DNA of 64,000 bases from Streptomyces mayonensis (GCF_018982965.1 NZ_JACBYP010000035.1:1-64000), one strand, 5' to 3'; shown: positions 15,999 through 24,824, counted from the first letter of the stretch. A program made the numbers and translations. The notes: generated by a model from the sequence alone, not told the origin.

Positions 15999-17264
15999 TC
16001 AGACCACGACGGGGGTGAACACGGCCGGCAGGGCGGTCAGTCCGCGCATCCAGATCGACGGACGCCAGGTCAGTTCCTCGGGCTCGACCGCGAGGACGAG
16101 GTCCGGGAGGCGCTCCAGCAGGGTCTCGACCGCCGTGCGGGCCATGACGTCGGCGAGCAGCGGGGCCGGGTACGGGCAGCGGTGCTCACCGTTGCTGAAG
16201 GACAGGTGCGCCGAGTTCTCGGCACCGACGTGAGCCTCGGGCCACAGCTGCGGGTCGGTGTTGGCCGCGGCCAGGCCGAGGACGACGCAGTCACCGGCGC
16301 GGATGTGCCGGCCGCCGAGCTGGGTGTCGTTGACGGCCCAGCGGCCGATGAAGTTCTGCGTCGGCGTGTCCAGCCACAGCACCTCGTTGAGCGCCTCGCC
16401 GACGCTGAGCCGGCCGCCGGAGACGTTGAGGGCGAAGCGTTCGTCGGTGAGCAGCAGCCGCAGGGTGTTCCCGATCCAGTTGGCGGTGGGCTGCTGGGCG
16501 GCGGCGATGACCGAGATCAGGTCCTGCACGACCTGCTCGTCGGTGAGCCCGGCCGGATGGGTCAGCATCCGCGAGGTGACGTCCGGGCCGGGCCGCTCCC
16601 GCTTGTGCCGGACCAGCCGGTGCATGCGCTCGCCCACGCGGGCGTAGGCCGCCACCGGGTCGTCGCCCTCCGCCGCGTCGAGGGAGACCCGCAGGTCCTC
16701 GACGAGTTGCTGGGTGTCGGCGCCGCCGTGCGGCATCCCGCACATCCGCACCACGGCGAGCATGGGCAGGGCGTGCGCGTAGCCGCTCATCAGCTCGGCC
16801 CGGCCGCTGCCCGCGAAGGCCGCGATGAGCCCGTCGGCGAGGTGCCGGCAGTCCCGGGCCAGTTCGAACTGGTCGACGCCGCCGAGCGCCTGGGTGATCA
16901 CGCCGGCCCGCCGCCGGTGTGCCTCGCCCTCGGTGAACAGCACCGACGGCTGGTGGCCGACGTAGGGCATGAGCGGCCAGTCGGGCGGAATGCGGCCCCA
17001 CTGGTTCCAGCGGCGGGAGTCCCGTGCGAACAGTTCGTCGTGGCTGGTCACGTAGCTCACCTCGGGGTAGCCGAGGACCAGCCAGGCGGGGACGCCGCCG
17101 TCGAGGAGTACGGGCGCCACCGCGCCGTGTTCGGCGCGCAGTCCGCGGTACAGGTCGGAGGGCGTCTGCTGGTACTCCAAGCCCGCCAGCGGCACGGCGT
17201 CGGGGTGGGCTGCGGGGCAGCCCTGCACGGCGGTGGGCAGGGGTGCGGGGTCGATGTCGGTCAC
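15999..17264 (-). CDS. Conservon cytochrome P450 lacking the ExxR arginine
   Basis: A 421-residue P450-like protein ending the conservon. The heme loop FSNGEHRCPYPAP provides Cys363. The K-helix, normally ExxR, reads E294-V-L-W297 (EVLWLDTP); the Trp codon is at 16374-16376. The I-helix has IAAAQQPTANW instead of the usual AGxET/D. Loss of ExxR is an established property of the CYP157 family, which is also conservon-linked in Streptomyces. GTG 17264 follows AGGAGAG and overlaps the cvnD stop by four bases. Heme binding is likely; ordinary monooxygenase activity is doubtful. A signalling or atypical redox role is possible. Confidence 0.9.
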   Translation of the reverse strand: MTDIDPAPLPTAVQGCPAAHPDAVPLAGLEYQQTPSDLYRGLRAEHGAVAPVLLDGGVPAWLVLGYPEVSYVTSHDELFARDSRRWNQWGRIPPDWPLMPYVGHQPSVLFTEGEAHRRRAGVITQALGGVDQFELARDCRHLADGLIAAFAGSGRAELMSGYAHALPMLAVVRMCGMPHGGADTQQLVEDLRVSLDAAEGDDPVAAYARVGERMHRLVRHKRERPGPDVTSRMLTHPAGLTDEQVVQDLISVIAAAQQPTANWIGNTLRLLLTDERFALNVSGGRLSVGEALNEVLWLDTPTQNFIGRWAVNDTQLGGRHIRAGDCVVLGLAAANTDPQLWPEAHVGAENSAHLSFSNGEHRCPYPAPLLADVMARTAVETLLERLPDLVLAVEPEELTWRPSIWMRGLTALPAVFTPVVV

Positions 17265-17896
17265 GGTGTGCTCTCCTGGGCCAGGGCCAGTTGGTAGAGG
17301 TGGTCCACGAGGGTGACCAGCACGTGCTTGCCCGACGTCCGCACCCGCGCGTCGCAGTCGATCAGCGGGACGTGCTCGGGCAGCGCGAGGGCCTGCCGGA
17401 TCTCGTCCAGGGAGTGCCGGGCGCTGTCGTCGTCGAAGCGGTTGACGGCCACCACGAACGGGGTGCCGTGGTGTTCCAGCCGGTCTATCGCGTACCACGA
17501 GTCGTCCATGCGCCGGGTGTCGACGAGGACGACGGCGCCCAGGGTGCCGGAGAAGAGCCGGTCCCACAGGAACCAGAAGCGTTCCTGACCGGGGGCGCCG
17601 AACAGGTAGAGCACCATGCGGTCGTTGAGGCTGATGCGGCCGAAGTCGAAGGCCACGGTGGTGGTGGTCTTCCCCGCGACCTCGTCGGTCTCGTCGACGC
17701 CGACACCGGCCTGGGTCATCACCTCCTCCGTGTTGAGCGGCCGGATCTCGCTGACGGAGCGGACGAGGGTGGTCTTGCCGACGCCGAAACCGCCCACGAC
17801 GACGATCTTCAGTCCGGTCTCCGCGGCGTCGGTGAGGGGCTTGCGGCCACGGGCGGTGGGCGCGGAGGCCGGTGTGTCAGAGGTTGCGGAGCCCAT
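17261..17896 (-). CDS. cvnD: Conservon GTPase CvnD
   Basis: A 211-residue small GTPase/ATP-GTP binding protein. Walker A is GGFGVGKTTLV, with switch-region LFGAPGQERFWFLW and VNRFDDD in the place of the NKxD motif. CvnD proteins resemble Ras-like GTPases and interact with CvnA-C at the membrane in a way likened to eukaryotic G-protein signalling. The gene overlaps cvnC by 20 bases and its stop overlaps the P450 start (GTGA). Confidence 0.93.
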   Translation of the reverse strand: MGSATSDTPASAPTARGRKPLTDAAETGLKIVVVGGFGVGKTTLVRSVSEIRPLNTEEVMTQAGVGVDETDEVAGKTTTTVAFDFGRISLNDRMVLYLFGAPGQERFWFLWDRLFSGTLGAVVLVDTRRMDDSWYAIDRLEHHGTPFVVAVNRFDDDSARHSLDEIRQALALPEHVPLIDCDARVRTSGKHVLVTLVDHLYQLALAQESTP

Positions 17897-18233
17897 GGAG
17901 CACCTCCTGCAGAAGGGCGGTATCGGGGTGCGTCGCGGCGGACTGCGCGAGGCGCGGATGGCGGGCCGTGATGCGCCCGACGGCGAGCAGGTCGCCCAGC
18001 AGGATGCGGATCACCGTGATGGGCAGGGCCAGTTCGGCGGCGATCTCGACAACGGCCGTGGGGTGGCGGCACAGCTCGAGGATGCGGACGTGTTCCGACT
18101 GCATGCCGGCCGACGGTTGGCACTCCGCGACCACCAGGGTCACCAGGTCGAACGAGTCGTCGGCGCGGCTGCGTCCGCCCGTGACCGTGTACAGCCGGTC
18201 GGGCGCGCCGGTGTCCACGGGCCTGCGCGTCAC
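17877..18233 (-). CDS. cvnC: Conservon DUF742 protein CvnC
   Basis: A 118-residue DUF742 protein with the usual pattern RPVDTGAPDRLYTVTGGR near the N-terminus and a C-terminal winged-helix-like part (HPTAVVEIAAELALPITVIRILLGDLLAVGRI). GTG 18233 overlaps the cvnB stop by four bases. Its role within the conservon complex is to interact with CvnA and CvnD; no enzymatic motif is visible. Confidence 0.92.
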   Translation of the reverse strand: MTRRPVDTGAPDRLYTVTGGRSRADDSFDLVTLVVAECQPSAGMQSEHVRILELCRHPTAVVEIAAELALPITVIRILLGDLLAVGRITARHPRLAQSAATHPDTALLQEVLHGLRNL

Positions 18234-18688
18234 GACGAACTGCTCCCGGGGGCGGCGTGGCGCGGCTCGGCCCGCAGGTGCTCGCCGATCTGCTCGACCA
18301 TCTCGGTCATCCGGTGCCCGACCACGCCGGGGTCGGCGTCCTCCACCGCGACGACGGCCAGGTGGGCACCCTCGCCCGCCTCCACGATGAACAGCAGCCC
18401 GCCGTGGAACTCGGTCATGGAGTGCCGGACGCCGCCGGTGCCGTTGCCGAACTCCACGGACGCGCCCTGGGCGAGGGCCTGGATGCCGGAGCAGATGGCG
18501 GCGAGCTGGTCGGCCCGGTCGAGGGTGAGGTGTTCGGTCCAGCAGAGCTTGAGGCCGTCGCGGGACAGGACGAGGGCGTGGCGGGTGCCGGGTGTGTGGT
18601 CCAGGAGGTTCTGCAGGAGCCAGGTGAGGCTGTTGTCGGTGGTCTGCATGGTGGGTGCGGGGACGGTGGTTCCTGGTGCTGGGGTCAC
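18230..18688 (-). CDS. cvnB: Conservon roadblock/LC7 protein CvnB
   Basis: A 152-residue roadblock-domain protein; GTG 18688 opens the frame and an ATG 13 codons later (18649) fits the usual start MQTTDNSLTWLLQNLL even better. The domain segment GTRHALVLSRDGLKLCWTEHL is typical of MglB-like partners of small GTPases. It probably regulates the CvnD GTPase. It lies 76 nt after cvnA and is coupled to cvnC. Confidence 0.92.
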   Translation of the reverse strand: MTPAPGTTVPAPTMQTTDNSLTWLLQNLLDHTPGTRHALVLSRDGLKLCWTEHLTLDRADQLAAICSGIQALAQGASVEFGNGTGGVRHSMTEFHGGLLFIVEAGEGAHLAVVAVEDADPGVVGHRMTEMVEQIGEHLRAEPRHAAPGSSSS

Positions 18689-18764
18689 CGGCCCGTTCCT
18701 CCAATCTCACGAACTCGGGGGCGGGAGGGCGCCGATACGCGCCGTGCGGTGGGGCGCGCGCCGG

Positions 18765-20474
18765 CTATCCGGGGCCGGATGCCGGTGCCCCGCCGTTCGC
18801 CCCGGACCTGCGCCCGCGGTGGAAGGCGCCGAAACTGGATCCCGCGTTGCGGGAGGCCGCCGCGGGATCGGCGGGCGGCGGGGACTGGTCGCCCCGTTCC
18901 CGTTCGGCCTCGGCCATCGTGCGGCCCGGTGAGCGCACCGGCAGGCCGCCCGCGGTGGCGGACGCCTGGCGGGGCCGTACGGCCTGGTCGGGGAGTACGG
19001 CCGGCGGGGCGGTCGGCCGGACGTCCGGGACGCGCCGCGCGAGGGCCGGGGGCTCGGCTGCGGGGGCCGGGCCGGGCACGGGCACGGCGCCGCCGAAGGT
19101 ACGGCCGGTCAGGGCGGGTCCGGGGTCGCGCTGCTGGGCGAGCAACTGCGGCGGTACGAGGACGACGACGCCCGTGCCGCCCCGCGAGGAGGGCCGGTAG
19201 CTCACGCCGACGCCGTACTTGGCGGCGAGCCGTCCGACGACGGCGAGGCCCAGCCGGGTGCCCTGGAGGGAGGCGAGGTCGGTGGTCCGTCCCGACACGG
19301 CCTCCTCGGCGTGGCGCATGGCCGCGTCGGCCATCTTCAGTCCGCTGTCCTCGATGGTGACGACGATTCCGGCGGTACGTTCCTCCACGTAGACGTGGAC
19401 CTCGTCGATGGGCGGCGAGAAGTTGGCGGCGTTGTCCATGAGTTCGGCGAGCAGGTGCATGAGGCCCTCGGCCGCGTACCCGGAGATCGCGGCGTCGGTG
19501 GCGCAGTGCATGCGGACCCGCTGGTAGGCGGCGATGCGGCCGACGGCGCCGCGCAGGATGCTCTCCATCACGATCGGCCGGTTCCAGGCGCGGCTGGAGC
19601 GGCCGCCCATCAGGAGGGCCAGGCGGTCGGTGACGAGTCCGAGCTGCGAGGTGCTGTGGTCGAGCCGCAGCAGATCGCCGAGGAACTCCTCGCCGTGACG
19701 ATCCTGCATCTCCCTGAGGTCGGCGAGCATGCTGACGGCCTTGGCCTGGACACGGCTGAGGGACTTGGCGGCGGCGGCCTGCGCGGCGGCGGTGCGCCGC
19801 TCGCTGTGGGCCAGTTCGCGCACGAAGAGCTCGGCGCAGGCACGCGCCTGCGGTCCCCGGGGCCAGTCCAGTTCGGCGAGGACGGCCTCCGCCGAGGCGC
19901 CCTCCCGCAGCTTCGGCACTGTGGCGGGCAGGGTGCTGCTCGTGAGGTGTTCGAGGTCCGCGGTGTTCCGTCGCCTCTCGCGCACCGCCTCCTGATGGGC
20001 CGACTCGGCGTCCGCGGCGCGCCGTACGGCGTCCTCCATCAGGGCGGCGCAGCTCTGGAGGACCTGCCGCAGGTGCGGTCCGGAGCCCGCGGCGGCGTTC
20101 GCCACCGCCTCGTCCGCGCCCGTGCCGTCGCGCACCTGTTGTGCGACGGCGGGCAGCGCGACGTTCACCAGGTGCACCAGGGCCGCGTTCTCCTGGGCGA
20201 GCCGGGCCTTGAGGGAGCCGGTCTCGGTCCTGCGGCCGGCCGCGGTCCGCCGCGCCCGCCCCACCAGGTGGGACGCGACGAGGACGGTCACGGCGAGGCA
20301 GAGCCACGCGGTCCCGGCGAGGGCCGCGGTCCAGCCCCGGGCGGCCTCGGGCGCGGCGGCCCAGGCGGCACCGGCGCCGGCGGCGGCCGCGGGCAGCACG
20401 ACCAGGGGGACGGCGGGCGTGGAGCGGTGGGCCTTCTGCGTCCGGGGCGGGGTGGGGGGTGCAGACACTGACAT
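18765..20474 (-). CDS. cvnA: Conservon sensor histidine-kinase-like protein CvnA
   Basis: A 569-residue membrane protein with two hydrophobic segments near the N-terminus (about 28-75), a helical region, and a GHKL ATPase domain (about 350-450) with N-box ELMDNAANFSPP, G1 DSGLKM and G2 GLAVVGRLAAKYGVGV. The last 110 residues are proline-rich and probably disordered. ATG 20474 is chosen because AAGGGA precedes it; the frame extends upstream without support. It begins a five-gene conservon (A-B-C-D-P450). CvnA proteins are described as sensor components that may lack the conserved phospho-His; I see no clear H-box here. Confidence 0.9.
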   Translation of the reverse strand: MSVSAPPTPPRTQKAHRSTPAVPLVVLPAAAAGAGAAWAAAPEAARGWTAALAGTAWLCLAVTVLVASHLVGRARRTAAGRRTETGSLKARLAQENAALVHLVNVALPAVAQQVRDGTGADEAVANAAAGSGPHLRQVLQSCAALMEDAVRRAADAESAHQEAVRERRRNTADLEHLTSSTLPATVPKLREGASAEAVLAELDWPRGPQARACAELFVRELAHSERRTAAAQAAAAKSLSRVQAKAVSMLADLREMQDRHGEEFLGDLLRLDHSTSQLGLVTDRLALLMGGRSSRAWNRPIVMESILRGAVGRIAAYQRVRMHCATDAAISGYAAEGLMHLLAELMDNAANFSPPIDEVHVYVEERTAGIVVTIEDSGLKMADAAMRHAEEAVSGRTTDLASLQGTRLGLAVVGRLAAKYGVGVSYRPSSRGGTGVVVLVPPQLLAQQRDPGPALTGRTFGGAVPVPGPAPAAEPPALARRVPDVRPTAPPAVLPDQAVRPRQASATAGGLPVRSPGRTMAEAERERGDQSPPPADPAAASRNAGSSFGAFHRGRRSGANGGAPASGPG

Positions 20475-20845
20475 TCCGCGGTCCCTTGGGTCCTTGAAAG
20501 CGGGGAAGGGCCGACGGCATGCGCCGGCCGCGAGTCGGAGCCGTACCGCCGGACGGTCGTCGATCACTCCGGCGGGCGTGCGATTCATGCTAGTCAGCGT
20601 CACCGGCGCGTACGCCGGACCGGCCGTGAACCCCACCGAGGAGCGAACTTCCACGGCATCCCACCAATCGAACGCACCGATGTGATACAGGCGTTCTGGG
20701 TGGGACCGGTGTGCCGTCGCGCGCGGGTCCGGGCAGTGCGCGGGGACCGGCGGCGGGGTGTGCGCCACCCGCCCGGCCCACACGGCGACACCGTCTGGCC
20801 GATCGTGAGGTGCGGCGGGCCGTGACCGCGGATCAGATGGGTGCC

Positions 20846-21679
20846 ATGCGCAGACCCATAACCGTGGCCCAGAGCCACTCACGCCTGCTCACGTCGGGCG
20901 TCCTCCTCGCCGCCCAGTCGCTCCTCCTCACCCTGCCCGCTGTTCCGGCCTCGGCCGACGACACCGGACCGGCCGTCCGCGGCTCCGCCCACATGGGCGC
21001 GGGCGTCCTCGCCCACGAGGGTGTCCGGGGGCGCCCCGTCGACACCAGGGTCGCCCAGACCGAGGGGGTGGACGTCTCCAGCCATCAGGGCAACGTCGCC
21101 TGGTCCACCCTCTGGAAGAGCGGGGTCAAGTGGGCCTTCGTGAAGGCCACCGAGGGGACCTCCTACCGCAACCCGTACTTCGCCCAGCAGTACGGCGGTT
21201 CGTACGACGTCGGCATGATCCGTGGCGCGTACCACTTCGCGACCCCGGACACCGCCGGCGGTGCCGCCCAGGCCGACTACTTCGTCGACCACGGCGGCGC
21301 GTGGTCGAAGGACGGCAAGACGCTGCCGGGCGTCCTCGACATCGAGTACAACCCGTACGGGGCCACCTGCTACGGCCGGACGTCCAGTCAGATGGTGAGC
21401 TGGATCCGGGACTTCCTGAACCGGTACAAGCAGCGCACCGGCCGCCACGCCACCATCTACACCTCCACCAACTGGTGGAAGCAGTGCACGGGGAACTACA
21501 GCGGTTTTGGTGCCAGCAACCCGCTGTGGATCGCCCGGTACGCCTCGACCGTGGGTCCCCTTCCGGCCGGCTGGGGCTTCCACACCATGTGGCAGTACAC
21601 CTCGTCCGGTCCGACGGTCGGGGACCACGACAAGTTCAACGGTGCGGTGGACCGCGTCAAGGCCCTGGCCAACGGCTGA
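20846..21679 (+). CDS. Secreted GH25 lysozyme (1,4-beta-N-acetylmuramidase)
   Basis: A 277-residue protein with an N-terminal signal peptide (MRRPITVAQSH, hydrophobic core LLTSGVLLAAQSLLLTLPAVPASA). The GH25 domain shows the conserved GVDVSSHQGN with the catalytic-region Asp and VLDIEYNP with the DxE pair, then WIARY and WQYTSSG. It resembles Streptomyces cellosyl-type muramidases. No good ribosome site precedes ATG 20846 or the in-frame ATG 20837, so the start is approximate. The 371 nt between it and cvnA hold the two divergent promoters, which I could not define. Confidence 0.9.
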   Translation: MRRPITVAQSHSRLLTSGVLLAAQSLLLTLPAVPASADDTGPAVRGSAHMGAGVLAHEGVRGRPVDTRVAQTEGVDVSSHQGNVAWSTLWKSGVKWAFVKATEGTSYRNPYFAQQYGGSYDVGMIRGAYHFATPDTAGGAAQADYFVDHGGAWSKDGKTLPGVLDIEYNPYGATCYGRTSSQMVSWIRDFLNRYKQRTGRHATIYTSTNWWKQCTGNYSGFGASNPLWIARYASTVGPLPAGWGFHTMWQYTSSGPTVGDHDKFNGAVDRVKALANG

Positions 21680-21693
21680 CCCGCCCGTGGCGG

Positions 21694-21720
21694 CGCCGGC
21701 CGCCGGATCAGCGGCCGGCG
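21694..21720. terminator. Bidirectional hairpin between lysozyme and FAD-subunit genes
   Basis: CGCCGGCCGC (21694-21703) pairs with GCGGCCGGCG (21711-21720), a perfect 10-bp stem with a 7-nt loop. It lies between convergent genes and includes the end of the minus-strand gene. Confidence 0.65.
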
Positions 21721-22430
21721 AGGGGGCCCAGGATGTCGGCGACCTGCTCGTGCACCACGTCCAGGGCACCGGCCGGCAGGGCGGCGACCTCCGTGCCCTC
21801 CAGGGCGCGGGCCGCCTCACCGGTGCCCCCGTCGCAGGCGACGGTCGCGCCGAGGACCTCGTAGCCGTCCCGGACGGCGACCCGCAGGTGGCGCCGGCCG
21901 TCGTCGTCGGCGTGCACGGCGGTGGCGACGACCAGGGGCGGCGGCCCGCCGGCCTCGGCGGGCTGCTTGCGGTAGCCGCTGGCGACCGGCGTGCGCCAGC
22001 GCAGGCCGAGCAGCAGATGACGCTTCGCCACCACCTCGGCCAGATCGGTCTCGTAGGTGCGGTCGGGCCCGAGCACCGTGGCCCGGGCGTCCAGCACGAG
22101 GGCCGCGGGCAGCAGGCAGCGCAGGCTGCTGCCGACGATGTTGCCGCCGACCGTGGCCGTCCGGCGCACGGCCCCGGTCCCCACGGAGCCCGCCGCCCGG
22201 CGCAGCACCTGGGGCACCCGGTCGTCGATGCGGTGCAGCACCACGGCCGCGCCCAGCGCCTCGGGTTCGAGGACGGTGGCCTCCGGGACGTTCCGCAGGG
22301 ACATGGCCAGGTCCGGGAATCCGTCGCGTTGCCAGGTGGCCCACACGAGCGTGGCCCCGCCGACGGGCAACGCCCCCTCCGCCAGGCACTGCTGTGCCTC
22401 GGACACGGACGTGGGCAGACGCAAGAGCAT
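21708..22430 (-). CDS. Orphan FAD-binding subunit of the molybdopterin dehydrogenase family (CoxM/CutM-like)
   Basis: A 240-residue protein resembling the medium, FAD-binding subunit of xanthine/CO dehydrogenase-type enzymes: PVGGATLVWATW as first FAD loop and TVGGNIVGSS as second, then a CODH-FAD C-terminal domain. The first loop departs from the usual AGGTDLL. No molybdopterin subunit or 2Fe-2S subunit is in the window, so the partners are elsewhere or the protein acts alone. ATG 22430 is chosen because the domain starts there (LLRLPTSVSEAQQ); a GTG at 22475 is an alternative. Confidence 0.8.
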   Translation of the reverse strand: MLLRLPTSVSEAQQCLAEGALPVGGATLVWATWQRDGFPDLAMSLRNVPEATVLEPEALGAAVVLHRIDDRVPQVLRRAAGSVGTGAVRRTATVGGNIVGSSLRCLLPAALVLDARATVLGPDRTYETDLAEVVAKRHLLLGLRWRTPVASGYRKQPAEAGGPPPLVVATAVHADDDGRRHLRVAVRDGYEVLGATVACDGGTGEAARALEGTEVAALPAGALDVVHEQVADILGPLAGR

Positions 22431-22614
22431 GCTGATCGACCTGCTTCCCGGCAGTCGGCGGTCGGGCGACGCCACGTCTCCCCCGCCGCGTGATCACGGC
22501 CACTGCGATTCTCCGCATCGCCGAGGGGGCGCGTACAGGGCTCACCCGTTTCCACGGTGCGCCCTCCGTGCGCCGGTGCACGCTGCGTGCGAAGCGGTGT
22601 CGGCCCCGCCGGGG

Positions 22615-23349
22615 TCAGTCCGCCCCGGGGCGCCGCGCGACGAAGACGAACTCCCGGCCCTCGCGGTCGGGGGCGCCGCGCACCTCGAGCACCTCGTACC
22701 CCTGCCCCGTCAGGTCCGCCTCCACCTCGGCGCGCTCGCGGAAGCGCAACGTGGAGTCGGAGGTGAGGACCGCACCGTCCGCGGCGAAGACGTAGGTCCA
22801 CCGGAAGGTGACCAGCGGCCCGCTCACGTCCAGGACGCGGCACCAGCTCTCGACGGCGCCGGTGCCGGGGATCTCCACGACCCGGTGGGTGTGCTCGCGG
22901 TCCCACTCCCGCCAGGCGCGCCGGGCCGGGTCCCGCGTCTCGAACACCAGGTGCCCGCCGGGCCGCAGGGCCTCGTGGGCGCCGCGCAGCGTGCGCCGCC
23001 ACGCATCGGGGCCGGTGACGGCCTGGGCGACGTTCGCCGTCATGGTCGCCAGGTCGACGCGGAGCGGGGGCAGTGCGGTCGCGTCGCCCTCGATCCAGCG
23101 CACCCGGCCGGCTCCCGGCTTGCCCCGGGCCACGTCCAGGCTCGCCCGGGCGGGGTCGACGCCCACCACGTCCGTGCCGCGGCCGGCGAGAAGCAGGGCG
23201 AAGACCCCGGTGCCGCAGCCGATGTCCAGGACCCGCCGTGCGCCGAGTTCCCCGGCCGTGTCCAGGTACGGGGCGAGGTCGCCGCGGTCGGTGTCCAGCG
23301 CGTCGTAGATCCGGGCGAGCCGCGGCTCCCGGAAGCACTCGTCGGCCAT
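22615..23349 (-). CDS. Class I SAM-dependent methyltransferase
   Basis: A 244-residue small-molecule-type methyltransferase. Motif I is VLDIGCGTGVFALLLAGRG (about 40-58), motif II VVGVDP, and the post-motif region has LRPGGHLVFETRDP. The C-terminus has a beta domain as in YrrM/Cfa-unrelated UbiE-like enzymes. Start MADECFREPRLARIYD matches family members that begin with LA..YD. It lies divergent to the flavodoxin-like gene with 108 nt between. Substrate unknown. Confidence 0.85.
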   Translation of the reverse strand: MADECFREPRLARIYDALDTDRGDLAPYLDTAGELGARRVLDIGCGTGVFALLLAGRGTDVVGVDPARASLDVARGKPGAGRVRWIEGDATALPPLRVDLATMTANVAQAVTGPDAWRRTLRGAHEALRPGGHLVFETRDPARRAWREWDREHTHRVVEIPGTGAVESWCRVLDVSGPLVTFRWTYVFAADGAVLTSDSTLRFRERAEVEADLTGQGYEVLEVRGAPDREGREFVFVARRPGAD

Positions 23350-23457
23350 GGGCAGGACGATAGCGGGGCCGCACCGCCGTGGGCCCGTCCGGGTGAACCG
23401 GGCGGCGCCCGCACCGCATCTCCGGTCGAAGGGCGGTGGCCGGGGAACACGGGAGGT

Positions 23458-24063
23458 ATGCGCGCACTCGTCATCAACTGCACCCTCAAACCGTCCCCCG
23501 AGCCCTCCAACACCGAGGCCCTCGCCTCCACGGTCATCGCCGCCCTCAAGGGCCACGGGGCCGAGGTGGACGTCGTACGGGCCGTCGACCTGAACCTGAA
23601 GCCCGGCGTCGAGACCGACATGGGCGACGGCGACGACTGGCCGGCCGTGCACGAGAAGCTGCTGGCCTCCCAGATCCTCGTCATCGCCTCGCCCACCTGG
23701 CTCGGCCGTCCCTCCTCCGTCGCCCAGCGGGTCCTGGAACGCATGGACGCGATGCTGAGCGAGACCGACGACGAGGGCCGCCCGGTCGCCTACAACCGCG
23801 TCGCGGGCGTCCTGGTCACCGGGAACGAGGACGGTGCCCACCACGTCATCAGCGAGATCAGCGGCGGACTCGCCGACATCGGCTACACCGTCCCCGGTCA
23901 GGCCTGGACCTACTGGCACCTCGGCCCCGGGCCCGGTCCCGACTTCCTCGACGACGAGCGCGGCCACGACTGGGCGCTCTCCACCGGCCGTGCCATGGCG
24001 TCCAACCTGGCGCACGCGGCCCGGGCGCTCGACGCGATGCCGCTGCCGGCACCTCCCTCCTGA
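23458..24063 (+). CDS. Flavodoxin-like NAD(P)H-dependent FMN oxidoreductase
   Basis: A 201-residue protein of the NADPH-dependent FMN reductase/WrbA type: the phosphate-binding loop is CTLKPSPEPSNTEALA and the flavin loop SPTWLGRPSSVAQRVLERMDAML. Such enzymes reduce flavin, quinones or act in oxidative defence, which would suit the dpsA gene just downstream. A GGGAGG run ends one base before ATG 23458, unusually close; translation may be leaderless or the true site is different. A gene with the same fold is at 62891. Confidence 0.85.
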   Translation: MRALVINCTLKPSPEPSNTEALASTVIAALKGHGAEVDVVRAVDLNLKPGVETDMGDGDDWPAVHEKLLASQILVIASPTWLGRPSSVAQRVLERMDAMLSETDDEGRPVAYNRVAGVLVTGNEDGAHHVISEISGGLADIGYTVPGQAWTYWHLGPGPGPDFLDDERGHDWALSTGRAMASNLAHAARALDAMPLPAPPS

Positions 24064-24191
24064 CCCCGGCCGCGGTCACGGGCGGCCGGGCGGCGCCACG
24101 ACGCCGCCCGGGCATGTCTGACGACGCCGATACGGGGCATTCGTGCACGGAGCAACGATGTACCAAGAGCAATGAGGAGCTGAGGTCCGCC

Positions 24192-24755
24192 ATGACGCAC
24201 GACCTGACCCCGAAGTACACGGTCCCCGGCATCGAGCGCGAGGCCGCCGGGCGGCTGATCGGTGTGCTGCGGCTGCGCCTGCACGCCCTCAACGATCTGC
24301 ACCTGACCCTCAAGCACGTGCACTGGAACGTCGTGGGACCGCACTTCATCGCGGTCCACGAGATGATCGACCCGCAGGTCGACCAGGTCCGCGACATGGC
24401 CGACGACGTCGCGGAGCGCATCGCCGCGCTCGGCGGGGTGGCCCAGGGCACGCCCGGTGCGCTGGTGGCCGAGCGCAAGTGGGACGACTACTCCATCGGC
24501 CGGGCCGACGCCATCGCCCACCTCGGCGCGCTCGACGTCGTGTACACGGGCGTGGTCGAGGGCATGCGCGCGGCGGTCGAGGAGGCCGGCAAGATCGACA
24601 CCGCGACGGAGGATCTCCTGATCGGGCAGCTCAGGGATCTGGAGCAGTTCCAGTGGTTCGTGCGGGCCCATCTGGAAAGCGCCGGAGGCACCCTGGCGAC
24701 GGGCAGCGCCACCTCCGAGACGGAGGCGGCGGCCCGAGGCGCGGACGTCTCGTAG
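24192..24755 (+). CDS. dpsA: Dps family ferritin-like DNA-protection protein
   Basis: A 187-residue Dps protein. The ferroxidase site is in LTLKHVHWNVVGPHFIAVHEMIDPQVDQVRDMADDVAERI (first ligands H-x3-H, D-x3-E). N- and C-terminal tails (the latter rich in alanine/threonine) are typical of Streptomyces DpsA, which binds the nucleoid and oxidises iron under stress. ATG 24192 follows GAGG with seven bases between. In S. coelicolor the dpsA gene is under stress sigma factors, but I see no clear SigB-type promoter here. It is 649 bp upstream of the SigB/F/G-type factor. Confidence 0.93.
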   Translation: MTHDLTPKYTVPGIEREAAGRLIGVLRLRLHALNDLHLTLKHVHWNVVGPHFIAVHEMIDPQVDQVRDMADDVAERIAALGGVAQGTPGALVAERKWDDYSIGRADAIAHLGALDVVYTGVVEGMRAAVEEAGKIDTATEDLLIGQLRDLEQFQWFVRAHLESAGGTLATGSATSETEAAARGADVS

Positions 24756-24773
24756 TACCTGGCCCGGAGTCCC

Positions 24774-24821
24774 GCCCGGGGGCCGCGGACCTGCCGCTCG
24801 GCGGGCCCGCGGCCCCCGGGC
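24774..24821. terminator. Long hairpin between dpsA and the PRC-barrel gene
   Basis: Arms 24774-24788 and 24807-24821 are perfectly complementary over 15 GC-only base pairs, with an 18-nt loop. It separates convergent genes and probably terminates both. Confidence 0.75.
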
Positions 24822-24824
24822 CGT

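Noticed and set aside
22057..24063. Possible fusion of an upstream region to the flavodoxin-like gene
   Set aside because: The upstream part overlaps the FAD subunit and methyltransferase genes antiparallel and lacks homology; the real start is at 23458.
24100..24191. SigB-type promoter upstream of dpsA
   Set aside because: GTCT near 24118 is followed by GGGGCA rather than GGGTA; the match is too weak.
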